Below are positions 54,029 to 62,892 of a DNA stretch of 64,000 bases, in pieces. The notes beneath the pieces are model-generated. The model did not search any database, was not told the DNA's origin, and saw nothing but the letters and a program-made list of their open reading frames with translations. Both the position numbers and the translations under genes were made by a program. This DNA comes from Rhodococcus sp. RD6.2. GTDB taxonomy: Bacteria > Actinomycetota > Actinomycetes > Mycobacteriales > Mycobacteriaceae. Position 1 is the stretch's first letter. Every line of letters begins with the position of its first letter. The stretch is from contig NZ_CVQP01000001.1 in NCBI RefSeq assembly GCF_001040705.1, positions 1 through 64,000 on the forward strand. Direction: 5' to 3'.

Positions 54029-54336
54029 CTGGTGCGTCCGGCGGGCTGGTGTGCTCGCTCGGTGCGAGGAGAACACTAACAGCCCCGCCCTGTCTATGTG
54101 AAATCGGCTGGTCAGATCGGGTTTACGGCTGACGTTTCTGTAACGGTTGCGGCGCCGAAGTCGATTGCAATGTGAACGTTATGGGTCCGGGGCAGGTCCC
54201 GCAGGCGTGCCTGTGCAAAGACCTGGCAAAATCGCTGTCCGCGGGTTCTGTGCAGGAACGGCGTCCCCAGGGTCGGGGTCCGCCGAGTGGATGCGGGTCG
54301 GGGATCCGTCGAGTAGATGGTTGAAGTGGGGTAGCG
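54029..54336. other. Intergenic region upstream of the L,D-transpeptidase
   Basis: A 308-bp gap between tRNA-Lys copy 2 and the transpeptidase gene. It must carry the tRNA promoter and the transpeptidase promoter. Apart from the tandem repeat at 54271-54320 I see no ORF of note, RNA or strong dyad. Confidence 0.6.
54271..54320 (+). repeat. Two-unit 24/25-bp tandem direct repeat
   Basis: Unit 1 (54271-54294) and unit 2 (54296-54320) share the pattern GGTCGGGG..TCCG.CGAGT then GATG with few differences. The repeat ends 16 bp before the transpeptidase start codon and so lies in its 5' leader or promoter. Confidence 0.7.
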
Positions 54337-55527
54337 GTGACGAAGTTTCGGATGTTTGTCGCGGTCGCTGTCGCGTCCGTTGTGGCGCTGGGGGCGTCCG
54401 GCTGTACGGTCCCGTCGAGCGGTGAGGCGTCGGCCGCGCCTGCCATCGACGTCAACCCTGTTGCCGAACTGATCAAGCCGAAGTTGACGTCTGCCGTGCC
54501 GGACGGTGCCATCGGGCACTCGCCGAGCGACCCGGTCGAGGTGCGGGTCCAGGACGGCAAACTCGCGAACGTCACTCTCGTCGACGCATCGGGTGTCGCG
54601 GTGCCCGGCGCGATCGGCGCCGACGGGCGCTCCTGGGTGAACACCGCCCCGCTCGCCTACGACGGCAATTATCGCCTGCAGGCCGAGGCGTTCGGCCTGG
54701 GCGGCTCGGGAACCCTCGTGTCGAACTTCGCGACCAGTTCGCCGGGCAACCTGACCCAGCCGTACATCCTTCCGTCCGAGGGCGACGTCGTCGGCATCGG
54801 GCAGCCGGTCGCCGTGCAGTTCGACGAGAACATCCCGGACCGTGCCGCCGCGCAGGATGCCATCACCATTACCACCAACCCGCCCGTCGACGGAGCCTTC
54901 TACTGGGTCAACAACCGTGAGGTCCGGTGGCGGCCCGAGCACTACTGGGCGCCAGGGACCACGGTCACCGTCGCGGTCGACGTGTTCGGCCGCGACCTCG
55001 GCAACGGGCTGTTCGGTCAGGTGAACGAGCGGTCCGAGTTCCGGATCGGCGACGCCCTCGTGGCGACGGCCGACGACAACACCAAGCAGGTCACCTTCGA
55101 GCGCAACGGCCAGGTCGTCATGACCATGCCGACGTCCATGGGTAAGGACAGCACTCCGACCGACAACGGTGTCTACATCATCGGCGACCGCTTCGATCAC
55201 CTGGTGATGGACTCCTCGACGTACGGGGTACCCGTCAACTCCCCGCAGGGCTATCGAACCGAGGTCGACTGGGCGACCCGAATGTCCTACAGCGGCATCT
55301 TCTTCCACTCGGCGCCGTGGTCGGTGGGGCAACAGGGATACTCGAACACCAGCCACGGCTGCCTCAACCTGAGCCCCGCCAACGCGAAGTGGGTGTACGA
55401 CAACACCAAGCGCGGCGACATCGTCGTCGTGAAGAACACGGTCGGCGGGACGCTGTCCGGTGTCGACGGGCTCGGCGACTGGAACATTCCGTGGGAGACG
55501 TGGAAGGCAGGAAACGCGGCCGTCTGA
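54337..55527 (+). CDS. ldtB: L,D-transpeptidase lipoprotein
   Basis: A 396-residue cell-wall enzyme that makes 3-3 cross-links in peptidoglycan. The signal peptide ends in GASGC (Cys23). Two immunoglobulin-like domains (about 45-145 and 146-250; the second is the Ig-like DUF4198-type, [22 protein letters not shown]) are followed by the YkuD catalytic domain from about residue 250. The catalytic motif is [20 protein letters not shown] with CLNLS, nucleophile Cys in SHGCLNL. The layout equals LdtMt2-type enzymes; by position it corresponds to Rv2518c (LdtB). Start GTG 54337. Confidence 0.94.
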   Translation: MTKFRMFVAVAVASVVALGASGCTVPSSGEASAAPAIDVNPVAELIKPKLTSAVPDGAIGHSPSDPVEVRVQDGKLANVTLVDASGVAVPGAIGADGRSWVNTAPLAYDGNYRLQAEAFGLGGSGTLVSNFATSSPGNLTQPYILPSEGDVVGIGQPVAVQFDENIPDRAAAQDAITITTNPPVDGAFYWVNNREVRWRPEHYWAPGTTVTVAVDVFGRDLGNGLFGQVNERSEFRIGDALVATADDNTKQVTFERNGQVVMTMPTSMGKDSTPTDNGVYIIGDRFDHLVMDSSTYGVPVNSPQGYRTEVDWATRMSYSGIFFHSAPWSVGQQGYSNTSHGCLNLSPANAKWVYDNTKRGDIVVVKNTVGGTLSGVDGLGDWNIPWETWKAGNAAV

Positions 55528-55540
55528 TCGGCGGTATGGA

Positions 55541-55582
55541 AAAGGGGCCTCGCAGCGGGATATCCGGCTGCGAGGCCCCTTT
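55541..55582. terminator. Terminator between transpeptidase and HsaA-like gene
   Basis: A perfect 16-bp stem (AAAGGGGCCTCGCAGC / GCTGCGAGGCCCCTTT) around a 10-nt loop, with A and T flanks on both sides, so it works for the convergent genes on both strands. Confidence 0.92.
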
Positions 55583-55595
55583 CGTGTTGCCAGGG

Positions 55596-56774
55596 TCAGA
55601 TCATGGAGCGGTGGATGCCCTGCGGCTCGCCACCGAGCTGGGTCAGCGCCGAGGCGTGGAAGATCGAGCCGGGCACGTGGATCGCGTGCGAAAGGCCGGC
55701 GTGCGCGTCACGCCAGAACCGCTGCAGCGGCGTCTTCATCTGCAGTGCACCACCACCGGCGCGAGCGAAGATCTCGTCGACGGCCCGCACCGCCCGCCAT
55801 GCCGCCGCGGTCTGCGTGCGACGACCGATGGCACGCTGCTCGAACGTGACCTCCTTGCCGGCGTCGGTGATGTCCCAGAAGCGGTCGACGGTCTCGAGGA
55901 TCGCCGCGCGGGAGGCGGCGATCTCCGCTGCGGCGTCACCGATCGCGAACAGCACGTACGGGTCTTCCTTGATCGGCACACCGGTCACCGCGACGCGGTT
56001 CTTCTGCGCCGCGATGTGGCAGGCGAGCGCGCCTTCGGCGATACCGATCAGCGACGAGGTGATGCCGAGCGGGAAGATGCACGAGAACGGGAAGTTGTAG
56101 AGCGTCTCGGAGCGGCCGGCGATCTTCGGGGCGGTCCCGTCGTACACGGTGGCCGAGTCGATCGTCCGGTGCTCCGGCAGGAACGCGTTCTTGACGATGA
56201 GGTCCTTGCTGCCGGTGCCGCGCAGGCCGACGACGTCCCAGCTGTCCTGGTCGATCTCGTAGTCGCTGCGCGGAAGCAGCACGTGCAGGATCTTCGGCGG
56301 CATCTGCGGCTTGCCGCTCTGATCACCGACGAGCGCACCGATCATCACCCACTGGCAGTGGTCGGTACCGGAGGAGAACGACCAGCGGCCGTTGAGGATG
56401 TAGCCGCCGTCGGTGGGGACCGCGACACCCATCGGTGCGTACGGCGACGCCATCCAGGTGTCCTGGTCCTGGCCCCACACCTCGTCCTGCGCCTTCGGGT
56501 CGAAGAACGCCAACTCCCACGGGTGCACACCGACGATGCCGGTCACCCAGCCGGTGGCGCCGTCCATCGCGCCGATTGCCATCGCCGTCTCCGCGAACTC
56601 CCGCGGGTGGACCTCGAGTCCGCCGTGGTTCTTCGGCTGGAGCATCCGGATCGCGCCGGCCTCCTTGAGCCGCTTGGCATTGGCGTCGGTCAGGCGCATC
56701 AGCTTGTCGCCCTCGACGCCGTCGGCGCGGATCTCGTCCGCGTACTGCTCGATCCGATCCAGTACCTGCCCCAT
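55596..56774 (-). CDS. HsaA-like flavin-dependent monooxygenase
   Basis: A 392-residue protein of the acyl-CoA-dehydrogenase-fold, two-component flavin monooxygenase group. It aligns along its length with HsaA (Rv3570c), which hydroxylates the secosteroid 3-HSA in cholesterol degradation: GATGWVTGIVGVHPWELAFFD, ASPYAPMGVAV, GRWSFSSGTDHCQW, VVGLRGTGSKDLIV and TPLQRFWRDAHAGLSHA. ATG 56774 has a ribosome binding site (AGGGAAG) and gives HsaA length; a GTG at 56813 is an alternative. No flavin reductase is adjacent. A KstR-like site lies 65 bp upstream. The actual substrate is unknown; it is probably an HsaA paralogue. Confidence 0.85.
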   Translation of the reverse strand: MGQVLDRIEQYADEIRADGVEGDKLMRLTDANAKRLKEAGAIRMLQPKNHGGLEVHPREFAETAMAIGAMDGATGWVTGIVGVHPWELAFFDPKAQDEVWGQDQDTWMASPYAPMGVAVPTDGGYILNGRWSFSSGTDHCQWVMIGALVGDQSGKPQMPPKILHVLLPRSDYEIDQDSWDVVGLRGTGSKDLIVKNAFLPEHRTIDSATVYDGTAPKIAGRSETLYNFPFSCIFPLGITSSLIGIAEGALACHIAAQKNRVAVTGVPIKEDPYVLFAIGDAAAEIAASRAAILETVDRFWDITDAGKEVTFEQRAIGRRTQTAAAWRAVRAVDEIFARAGGGALQMKTPLQRFWRDAHAGLSHAIHVPGSIFHASALTQLGGEPQGIHRSMI

Positions 56775-56838
56775 GGCTTCCCTCATCTCTGGTTGTGATC
56801 CGACTCCGGTCACACGTTTCGACGCGCTGATCCAAGAC

Positions 56839-56852
56839 TAGAACATGTTTCA
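56839..56852. promoter_or_regulatory. KstR-like site upstream of HsaA-like gene
   Basis: TAGAACATGTTTCA fits TnnAACnnGTTnnA at all fixed positions and lies 65 bp before the HsaA-like start codon, a usual operator distance. Since KstR represses steroid catabolism genes, this supports a steroid-related role for the gene. Confidence 0.65.
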
Positions 56853-57058
56853 GTTTCCGGGAGAGCCAAATCGAACCGATTGATCGTGTGGCGGATGTCG
56901 GCCGGATCGTCGATGCCGTCGACGTATGGGGGCTGAGCTGCACAATTTCGAAATCGGGTCGTTCGAGTGATTCGGGACACCCGCCGCCGAGGGAGGGGGA
57001 ACGTGGAGCGGGAACGAGTTCTAGTTGGCAGTCGGTCCACTGCACGACCCGGGAAACG

Positions 57059-57090
57059 AGAAAGGCCCCGACCGGAGTCGGGGCCTTTCT
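57059..57090 (-). terminator. Terminator of tRNA-His
   Basis: A perfect 14-bp stem (AGAAAGGCCCCGAC / GTCGGGGCCTTTCT) with a CGGA loop directly follows the tRNA-His 3' end on the minus strand. Confidence 0.9.
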
Positions 57091-57093
57091 TCG

Positions 57094-57167
57094 GGTGACC
57101 GACGGGACTCGAACCCGCGACAGCCAGGATCACAACCTGGTGCTCTACCAACTGAACTACGGTCACC
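57094..57167 (-). tRNA. tRNA-His (anticodon GUG)
   Basis: On the minus strand GGTGACCG begins the acceptor, including the extra G(-1) that pairs with C73, the hallmark of tRNA-His. The D arm is TAGTTCAGTTGGTAGAGC, the anticodon loop TTGTGAT contains GTG, and the T loop is GTTCGAGTC. CCA is not encoded. It lies upstream of orn's stop with no coding overlap. Confidence 0.98.
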
Positions 57168-57255
57168 ATCGCTTCCCACGCGCCGCCCCTTCGGGCCGTG
57201 CGTCAGCAGCGTGGACGATACTAGCGTGACCGGAGGCGATATTGCCAATCGGCGT

Positions 57256-57855
57256 CTACTCGGCGACGAGATCCTTGACGACCGCGGCAATGTCGCTGGT
57301 AGAGGGCCCGGGCTCGGCAACGAACGCGGTACGCCGGTAGTACTGCAGTTCTCGGATCGACTCCTTGATGTCGGCGAGCGCGCGGTGCGCGAGGCCCTTC
57401 TCGGGCTGACCGAAGTAGATCCGCGGGTACCAGCGCCTGCACAGTTCCTTGATCGAGGAGACGTCGATCATCCGGTAGTGCAGGTACTCGTCGAGCTCCG
57501 GCATGTCGCGGGCGAGGAAGCCGCGGTCGGTGGCGATCGAGTTGCCGCACAGGGGTGCGGTGCCCGGCGTCGGGATGTGCTCGCGGATGTAGTCGAGGAC
57601 CAGACGCTGCGCCTCCTCCATCGTGACGGTGGATGCGCGGACCTCCTCCGTCAATCCCGACTTCGCGTGCATCTCCTGCACGACGTCGGGCATGGCGGCC
57701 AGAGCCGCGTCGTCGGCGTGGATGACGATGTCCACGCCCTCGCCGAGGATGTTCAGTTCGCTGTCGGTGACCAGCGCGGCCACCTCGATCAGCTTGTCGG
57801 AGCCGAGCCGCAGCCCGGTCATTTCGCAATCGATCCACACAAGTTTGTCCTGCAC
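57256..57855 (-). CDS. orn: Oligoribonuclease
   Basis: A 199-residue DEDDh 3'-to-5' exonuclease that degrades short RNAs, including pGpG, to mononucleotides. Catalytic residues: Asp and Glu in [11 protein letters not shown], Asp in [15 protein letters not shown], and the His-x4-Asp in [14 protein letters not shown]. The start is GTG 57855. It corresponds to Rv2511 and diverges from the HerA-like ATPase gene across 84 bp. Confidence 0.97.
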   Translation of the reverse strand: MQDKLVWIDCEMTGLRLGSDKLIEVAALVTDSELNILGEGVDIVIHADDAALAAMPDVVQEMHAKSGLTEEVRASTVTMEEAQRLVLDYIREHIPTPGTAPLCGNSIATDRGFLARDMPELDEYLHYRMIDVSSIKELCRRWYPRIYFGQPEKGLAHRALADIKESIRELQYYRRTAFVAEPGPSTSDIAAVVKDLVAE

Positions 57856-57939
57856 GAGGTTCCACAGTAGCCAGCGCTCACTCGGCTAGGGTTCGCGGAG
57901 GAGTCGAAGTCGGGGCGTTTCGCATCGAGGGAGGCACGA

Positions 57940-59652
57940 ATGTCGGTTGATCCTGGATCGGATGCGGCGGAGCTCGCCGACAAGGCTGCCGCGGCGAGGG
58001 CTGCGGCGCAGGAGGCGGCCCGCGTAGCCGAGGAAGCCGCGCGGGCGGCCGAGGAAGCCGCTGCCGCTGCCGCCGAGGCGACCTCGCCGCCTGCGCAGCA
58101 GGCACCACCTGCTGCACAGGAGATCGCCGCCGGCTACGCCTTGGCCGGCGGCGCGCTGGAGTTGGGCACGGTGATCGTCGACGGCATCGTGGACTCGTCG
58201 GCTCGCGTCCGGATTCCGCTCGCGACGTTGAACAGGCACGGGCTCGTCGCGGGCGCCACGGGAACGGGAAAGACGAAGACGCTGCAGGGAATCTGCGAGC
58301 AGTTGTCCGCGGCGGGCGTGCCGGTCGTGATGGCCGACGTGAAGGGCGACGTGTCGGGGTTGTCGGCGCCGGGCGAGGCGAGCGAGAAGATGGCAGCGCG
58401 CGCACGGGAGACAGGAATCGTGGACTGGGCGCCGACCGCGTTTCCCACCGAGTTCGTCTCCCTCGGCACCGAGGGCATCGGGGTGCCGATTCGGGCAACG
58501 ATCACCAGCTTCGGTCCGATCCTGCTCAGTAAGGTTTTGGGGCTCAACGCCACCCAGGAATCGACGCTGGGACTGATCTTCCACTGGGCCGACACACAGG
58601 GACTCGCGCTGCTCGACCTCAAGGATCTGAGGTCGGTCATCACGCACCTGACGTCGGACGAGGGCAAGGCCGACCTCAAGGGCATCGGGGGCGTGTCGTC
58701 CGCGACCGCGGGCGTCATCTTGCGGGCGCTCGTCAACCTCGAAGCCGACGGCGGCGACACCTTCTTCGGTGAACCGGAATTCGACACCGCGGACCTGCTG
58801 CGCGTCGCGGCGGACGGGCGCGGTGTGGTGACGCTGTTCGAGCTGGGAGCACAGGCGTCGCGGCCGGTGATGTTCTCGACGTTCCTGATGTGGGTGCTCG
58901 CGGACCTTTTCCAGACGCTGCCCGAGGTCGGCGACGTCGACAAGCCGAAGCTGGTCTTCGTGTTCGACGAGGCCCACCTGCTCTTCGCGGACGCGTCGAA
59001 GGCGTTCCTCCAGCAGGTCGAACAGACCGTGAAACTGATCCGGTCCAAGGGTGTCGGCGTCTTCTTCTGCACGCAGTTGCCCACGGATGTGCCGAATTCG
59101 GTTCTCTCGCAACTGGGCGCGCGGATCCAGCACGCACTGCGCGCCTTCACTCCGGACGACCAGAAGGCGCTGAACAAGACGGTTCGCACGTACCCGAAGA
59201 CCGAGCACTACGACCTGGAGAAGGCGCTCACCTCGCTCGGGACCGGTGAGGCGATCGTGACGGTGCTGTCGGAGAAGGGCGCCCCGACACCGGTCGCGTG
59301 GGCGAAGATTCCGCCGCCGCGGTCGCTGATGGACACGATCGGTGAGGACGCGATCAGGGCGGCAGCGACGGCGAGTGCGCTGCACGGGAAGTACGGCGCG
59401 ACCGTGGACCGGGACTCGGCGTACGAGATGCTCACGGCACGACTCGCGCCTCCCTCGGCCCCAGACCTTCCGGATCTGCCGCCCGCGCTGCCGGATCTGC
59501 CCGACCTCCCGCCGCCCGCACCGGACGAGCCGACCGCGGTGGAGAAGATCATGCAGAACTCCGCGGTCAAGAGCTTCCTGCGGTCGGCGGCAACGGTGGC
59601 GGGCCGGGAGATCTCCCGCTCGATCTTCGGTACGGGGCGCAAGAGGCGCTGA
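57940..59652 (+). CDS. HerA/DUF853-type ATPase
   Basis: A 570-residue P-loop ATPase of the HerA-like/DUF853 family, equal to Rv2510c. Walker A VAGATGTGKTKTLQG, Walker B KLVFVFDEAHLLFAD, and a downstream arginine/sensor region (FFCTQLPTDVPNSVL). The N-terminus is an Ala/Glu/Arg helical repeat (AAEEAARAAEEAAAAAAEAT, about residues 10-50). Near the C-terminus there is a repeat of PDLPDLPP units (about 507-530). Homologues are thought to translocate DNA or couple to nucleases, but no partner nuclease is adjacent here. The start is ATG 57940. Confidence 0.9.
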   Translation: MSVDPGSDAAELADKAAAARAAAQEAARVAEEAARAAEEAAAAAAEATSPPAQQAPPAAQEIAAGYALAGGALELGTVIVDGIVDSSARVRIPLATLNRHGLVAGATGTGKTKTLQGICEQLSAAGVPVVMADVKGDVSGLSAPGEASEKMAARARETGIVDWAPTAFPTEFVSLGTEGIGVPIRATITSFGPILLSKVLGLNATQESTLGLIFHWADTQGLALLDLKDLRSVITHLTSDEGKADLKGIGGVSSATAGVILRALVNLEADGGDTFFGEPEFDTADLLRVAADGRGVVTLFELGAQASRPVMFSTFLMWVLADLFQTLPEVGDVDKPKLVFVFDEAHLLFADASKAFLQQVEQTVKLIRSKGVGVFFCTQLPTDVPNSVLSQLGARIQHALRAFTPDDQKALNKTVRTYPKTEHYDLEKALTSLGTGEAIVTVLSEKGAPTPVAWAKIPPPRSLMDTIGEDAIRAAATASALHGKYGATVDRDSAYEMLTARLAPPSAPDLPDLPPALPDLPDLPPPAPDEPTAVEKIMQNSAVKSFLRSAATVAGREISRSIFGTGRKRR

Positions 59653-59705
59653 CGTGCTCGTGCGCCTTTCCGGTCACGCGTACCACCGGTAAGGCGCACA
59701 GCGCG

Positions 59706-61343
59706 TCAGCGCAGCAGGCGGGGGACGACCTTGCCGGTCGCGTTGCGGGGCAGTTCGTCGAGGAACGTGACGTCGCGCGGGACGCAGAACCGGGCCAGGC
59801 GACTTCGGACGTGGTCGCGGACGCTGTCGACGGTCAGCGCGGCGCCGTCCTCGTCGTCGGTGCGGACCACCCACGCGGCGAGTCGGGAAGCGAACTCCGC
59901 GTCGTCGACCCCGATGACCGCGACTTCGAGGACGCCGGAAAGTTCGGACAGCAGGTTCTCGACCTCGCGGGGGTAGACGTTCTCGCCGCCCGAGACGATC
60001 ATGTCGTCGCTGCGACCGTCGAGGAACAGCAGGCCCGTGTCGTCGAAGTGGCCGACGTCGCCGGTTGACATCATTCCGTCGACGACCTCCTTCTCGCTGC
60101 CGCTGCGCGTGTAGCCCTCGAAGAGCATCCCGTTCCCGACGAAGACGCGGCCGACGGTGCCCGCGGGAACCGGGTTTCCGTCGTCGTCGAGGATCTTGAC
60201 GACCGTGCCGAGCGGGGGTCTGCCCGCGGTGGTCGGGTGGACGCGCAGCTCGGCGGGCTGCGCGATCGACGCCCAGCTGACCTCGGTCGACCCGTAGAAG
60301 TTGTAGAGGACGTCGCCGAACGCGTCGAACGTCTTGTGGACGACTCCGGTGGGGATCGCGGATCCGCTTGCCGCGATGACGCGCAGCGACGACAGGTCGA
60401 CATCGCGTTCGTCCTTGGGGAGATCGGTGATGCGCTGCAGCATCGTCGGCACCAGCCACAGTGTGTCGGCACCGTGGCGCGCAACGGATTCGACGGTGGC
60501 GGCGGCGTCGAAGCGGCGGTTGAGGATCAGCGTGGAGCGCAACGCAAGTGCGATCTGGGTGCCTGCCAGGGCCCATGTGTGGAAGATCGGCGACGCGACG
60601 ACGGTGGTTCCGCGGCTGCGCAGCGGCAGCCGCGACAGGACGGCGGCCGCGGGCATCCAGCTGCGCGGCTCCGGCCGGGACGCGCCCTTCGGGGTACCCG
60701 TCGTTCCGGAGGTGAGGACGATCAGGCGCCCGCGCCGGGGCCGACGCGCGAGCACGAGACTGCGGCCCCCGCGCCCGTCCTCGAGGAGGCCGTCGACGCG
60801 GGCCCAGCCTGCCGCGTCGGCACCGCCGCCGGTGGGATCGTTCGGATCGTCGAACACCGCGACCCGCAGGTCGGAGTCGGGGAGCAGCGGCGTGAACTCG
60901 GGATCGACGAGGAGCCAGTCGATCTTCTGCTCGGCGAGGATCTCCGCGAGCTGCGGCGCGGGAGCGCCGGTGTTGAGGAGGACGAGGTCGGTGCCGAGCC
61001 TGCTGGAGGCCCCCATCGCGGTGAGGAACCCGCGGTGGTTGCGGGCCAGGACGCCGATGCGTCCGCGTTCGCGTAGCCCGCGGTCGTACAGGGCGATCGC
61101 GAGCGCTTCGGCGTCGGCGTCGAGGTCGCGGTAGGTGACCGGGCCCCATTCGTCGATCACGGCGATGCGGTCGCCGTCGCGGCGGGCGGCGACGGCGAGC
61201 AGACCGCCCGCGGTGAAATCCCATTGGAACCAGGCCGTGGCGACGCCGGTGAGTGCGCGCGGTCCGAGCGGTCCGATGATCCCGGCCCTGGTGATCGGAA
61301 CGAGGCCCTTGATCAGGTCGGTTGCTACGGAAATACGCGGCAT
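59706..61343 (-). CDS. Long-chain-type acyl-CoA synthetase (FadD)
   Basis: A 545-residue AMP-forming ligase. P-loop VLTSGTTGTPKGASRPEP, A5 motif YNFYGSTEVSWASI, GMMSTGDVGHFDDTGLLFLDGRSDDMI, and the C-terminal catalytic lysine in LPRNATGKVVPRLL. Start ATG 61343 with a strong AGGAGGA ribosome binding site. It follows lysA by 77 bp on the same strand, but a dyad (61383-61398) just upstream suggests its own regulated promoter. The substrate is unknown; a fatty acid is likely from family resemblance. Confidence 0.92.
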   Translation of the reverse strand: MPRISVATDLIKGLVPITRAGIIGPLGPRALTGVATAWFQWDFTAGGLLAVAARRDGDRIAVIDEWGPVTYRDLDADAEALAIALYDRGLRERGRIGVLARNHRGFLTAMGASSRLGTDLVLLNTGAPAPQLAEILAEQKIDWLLVDPEFTPLLPDSDLRVAVFDDPNDPTGGGADAAGWARVDGLLEDGRGGRSLVLARRPRRGRLIVLTSGTTGTPKGASRPEPRSWMPAAAVLSRLPLRSRGTTVVASPIFHTWALAGTQIALALRSTLILNRRFDAAATVESVARHGADTLWLVPTMLQRITDLPKDERDVDLSSLRVIAASGSAIPTGVVHKTFDAFGDVLYNFYGSTEVSWASIAQPAELRVHPTTAGRPPLGTVVKILDDDGNPVPAGTVGRVFVGNGMLFEGYTRSGSEKEVVDGMMSTGDVGHFDDTGLLFLDGRSDDMIVSGGENVYPREVENLLSELSGVLEVAVIGVDDAEFASRLAAWVVRTDDEDGAALTVDSVRDHVRSRLARFCVPRDVTFLDELPRNATGKVVPRLLR

Positions 61344-61382
61344 GCGGGTGGTCCTCCTGGTTGTGAGCGGCGACACGGACAA

Positions 61383-61398
61383 CTTACTTGCCGGTAAG
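61383..61398. promoter_or_regulatory. Dyad operator upstream of fadD-like gene
   Basis: CTTACTTGCCGGTAAG: perfect 5-bp arms CTTAC/GTAAG around a 6-base centre, 40 bp before the synthetase start codon. The form is typical of TetR-type regulators of fatty-acid genes in actinobacteria. Confidence 0.6.
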
Positions 61399-61420
61399 GA
61401 CGCACGCCAGGGGGAACGAC

Positions 61421-62764
61421 TCAGACGCCGACCTCGCGCCCCATCAGGTCGGCGACGGTCTCGCGACGAATCAGTTCGCGAGCCGCACCGTCGGCGACCG
61501 CGACGACGGGTGGGCGGCCGACCGCGTTGTACGGCGCCGCCATGCTGTGGTGGTAGGCGCCGGTCACCGGCACCGCGAGCACGTCGCCGGGACGCACGTC
61601 CCTCGGTAGCGGAACGTCGACCGCCAGTTCGTCGCCGGCCTCGCAGTGCCGACCCGCGACGGTCACCCGCTCGACGGGGGCGATCGAGTGACGGCTGGCG
61701 AGGGCGACGCTGTACCGCGCGCCGTACAGGGCGATCCGGGGGTTGTCGCTCATACCGCCGTCGACTCCCACGAACACCCGTTCACCGGGGATCCGCTTGA
61801 CGCTTGCGACGCGGTAGAGCGTGACCCCGGCGCGCCCGACGATCGCCCGACCCGGCTCGAGGGTGATCCGGGGACGGGGGAACCGGTGCCGGGCGCAGGC
61901 GTCGTCCAGGCCGTCCTCGATCGCCGCCGCCAGCGCGGTCGGGTCGAGGCAGGCATCACCTGCCAGGTACGGGATGCCGTGGCCGCCACCGATGTTCAGT
62001 TCTGTGAGGATCGTGCCGCGGTCGTGCCGGATGTCCGCCATCGCAGCGATGATGCGGTCGATCGCCGTTGCGAAGTGGGTCGGGTCGGTGATCTGCGAGC
62101 CGAGGTGGCAGTGCAGGCCGATCAGGTTCAGGCGTGGCTGCGAGAGGATGCGCGCAGCTGCGTCCGCGGCATGTCCGTGGGCGAGGGGGACACCGAACTT
62201 CTGATCGGCCACGCCGGTCGTGACCGCACGGTGGGTGCGAGCGTCGACCTCGGGCGTCACCCGCAGGAGAACGTTCTGACGGTGGGCGCAGGACGCCGCC
62301 AGCATCGGGATCTCGGTGGGAGAGTCGATCACGATCCGCCCCACGCCTGCCGCGCGGGAAGCCGTCAGGTCGGCGGACGTCTTGACGTTGCCGTGCAGGA
62401 TGATTCGGCGCGGGTCGACCCCTGCGGACAGCGCGACGGCGAGCTCGCCCGCCGAACAGACGTCGAGCGACAGTCCTTCGCCCGCGACCCAGGTCGCGAC
62501 CGCCCGGGTCAGCAGCGCCTTGCCTGCGTACGCGATCTCGGCTTCCGGGAAGAGCTCGCGGTAGGTGCGGCAGCGGTGCCGGACGTCGCGTTCGTCGAGC
62601 ACGTAGGTCGGCGTGCCGAACTGGTCGGCGACGTCCGCGAGTGCCACGCCGCCGACGGTGATCCGGCCGAGTTCGTCGACGTGGGTGGTCATCGGCCACA
62701 GGGCCGGGTCCAGCCGCGGAATCATCGCCGCGCGTAGCGAGGGCAGGATGTCGAGCAGGGTCAC
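61421..62764 (-). CDS. lysA: Diaminopimelate decarboxylase-like protein
   Basis: A 447-residue PLP enzyme of the fold-type III (alanine-racemase barrel) group. The PLP lysine is in IAYAGKALLTRAV; the phosphate-binding and dimer motifs are GLHCHLGSQIT, LNIGGGHGIPYL, EPGRAIVG and GRHCEAGDEL (Cys contacting substrate), and the C-terminal YHHSMAAPYNAVGRPPVV. This is full LysA architecture, converting meso-diaminopimelate to lysine. In related genomes the housekeeping lysA lies beside argS and hom, so this is probably a second copy or a related amino-acid decarboxylase. GTG 62764 has a good AGGAGA site; the frame stays open further upstream without homology. Confidence 0.88.
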   Translation of the reverse strand: MTLLDILPSLRAAMIPRLDPALWPMTTHVDELGRITVGGVALADVADQFGTPTYVLDERDVRHRCRTYRELFPEAEIAYAGKALLTRAVATWVAGEGLSLDVCSAGELAVALSAGVDPRRIILHGNVKTSADLTASRAAGVGRIVIDSPTEIPMLAASCAHRQNVLLRVTPEVDARTHRAVTTGVADQKFGVPLAHGHAADAAARILSQPRLNLIGLHCHLGSQITDPTHFATAIDRIIAAMADIRHDRGTILTELNIGGGHGIPYLAGDACLDPTALAAAIEDGLDDACARHRFPRPRITLEPGRAIVGRAGVTLYRVASVKRIPGERVFVGVDGGMSDNPRIALYGARYSVALASRHSIAPVERVTVAGRHCEAGDELAVDVPLPRDVRPGDVLAVPVTGAYHHSMAAPYNAVGRPPVVAVADGAARELIRRETVADLMGREVGV

Positions 62765-62892
62765 GGTGGTCTCCTGAAGGTGGATTACACCTTCCGGAGT
62801 ACCCGTCGCCCGACGCCGTGTCCGCGTCCCTGACGGGGTCTTGACGCGGCCCGGTTCAGGATTGACGTGTACCAGACGTGCGCGCTTGTTCC

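Noticed and set aside
59445-59535. Pro/Asp/Leu-rich repeat as a separate element
   Set aside because: It is an in-frame low-complexity part of the HerA-like ATPase.
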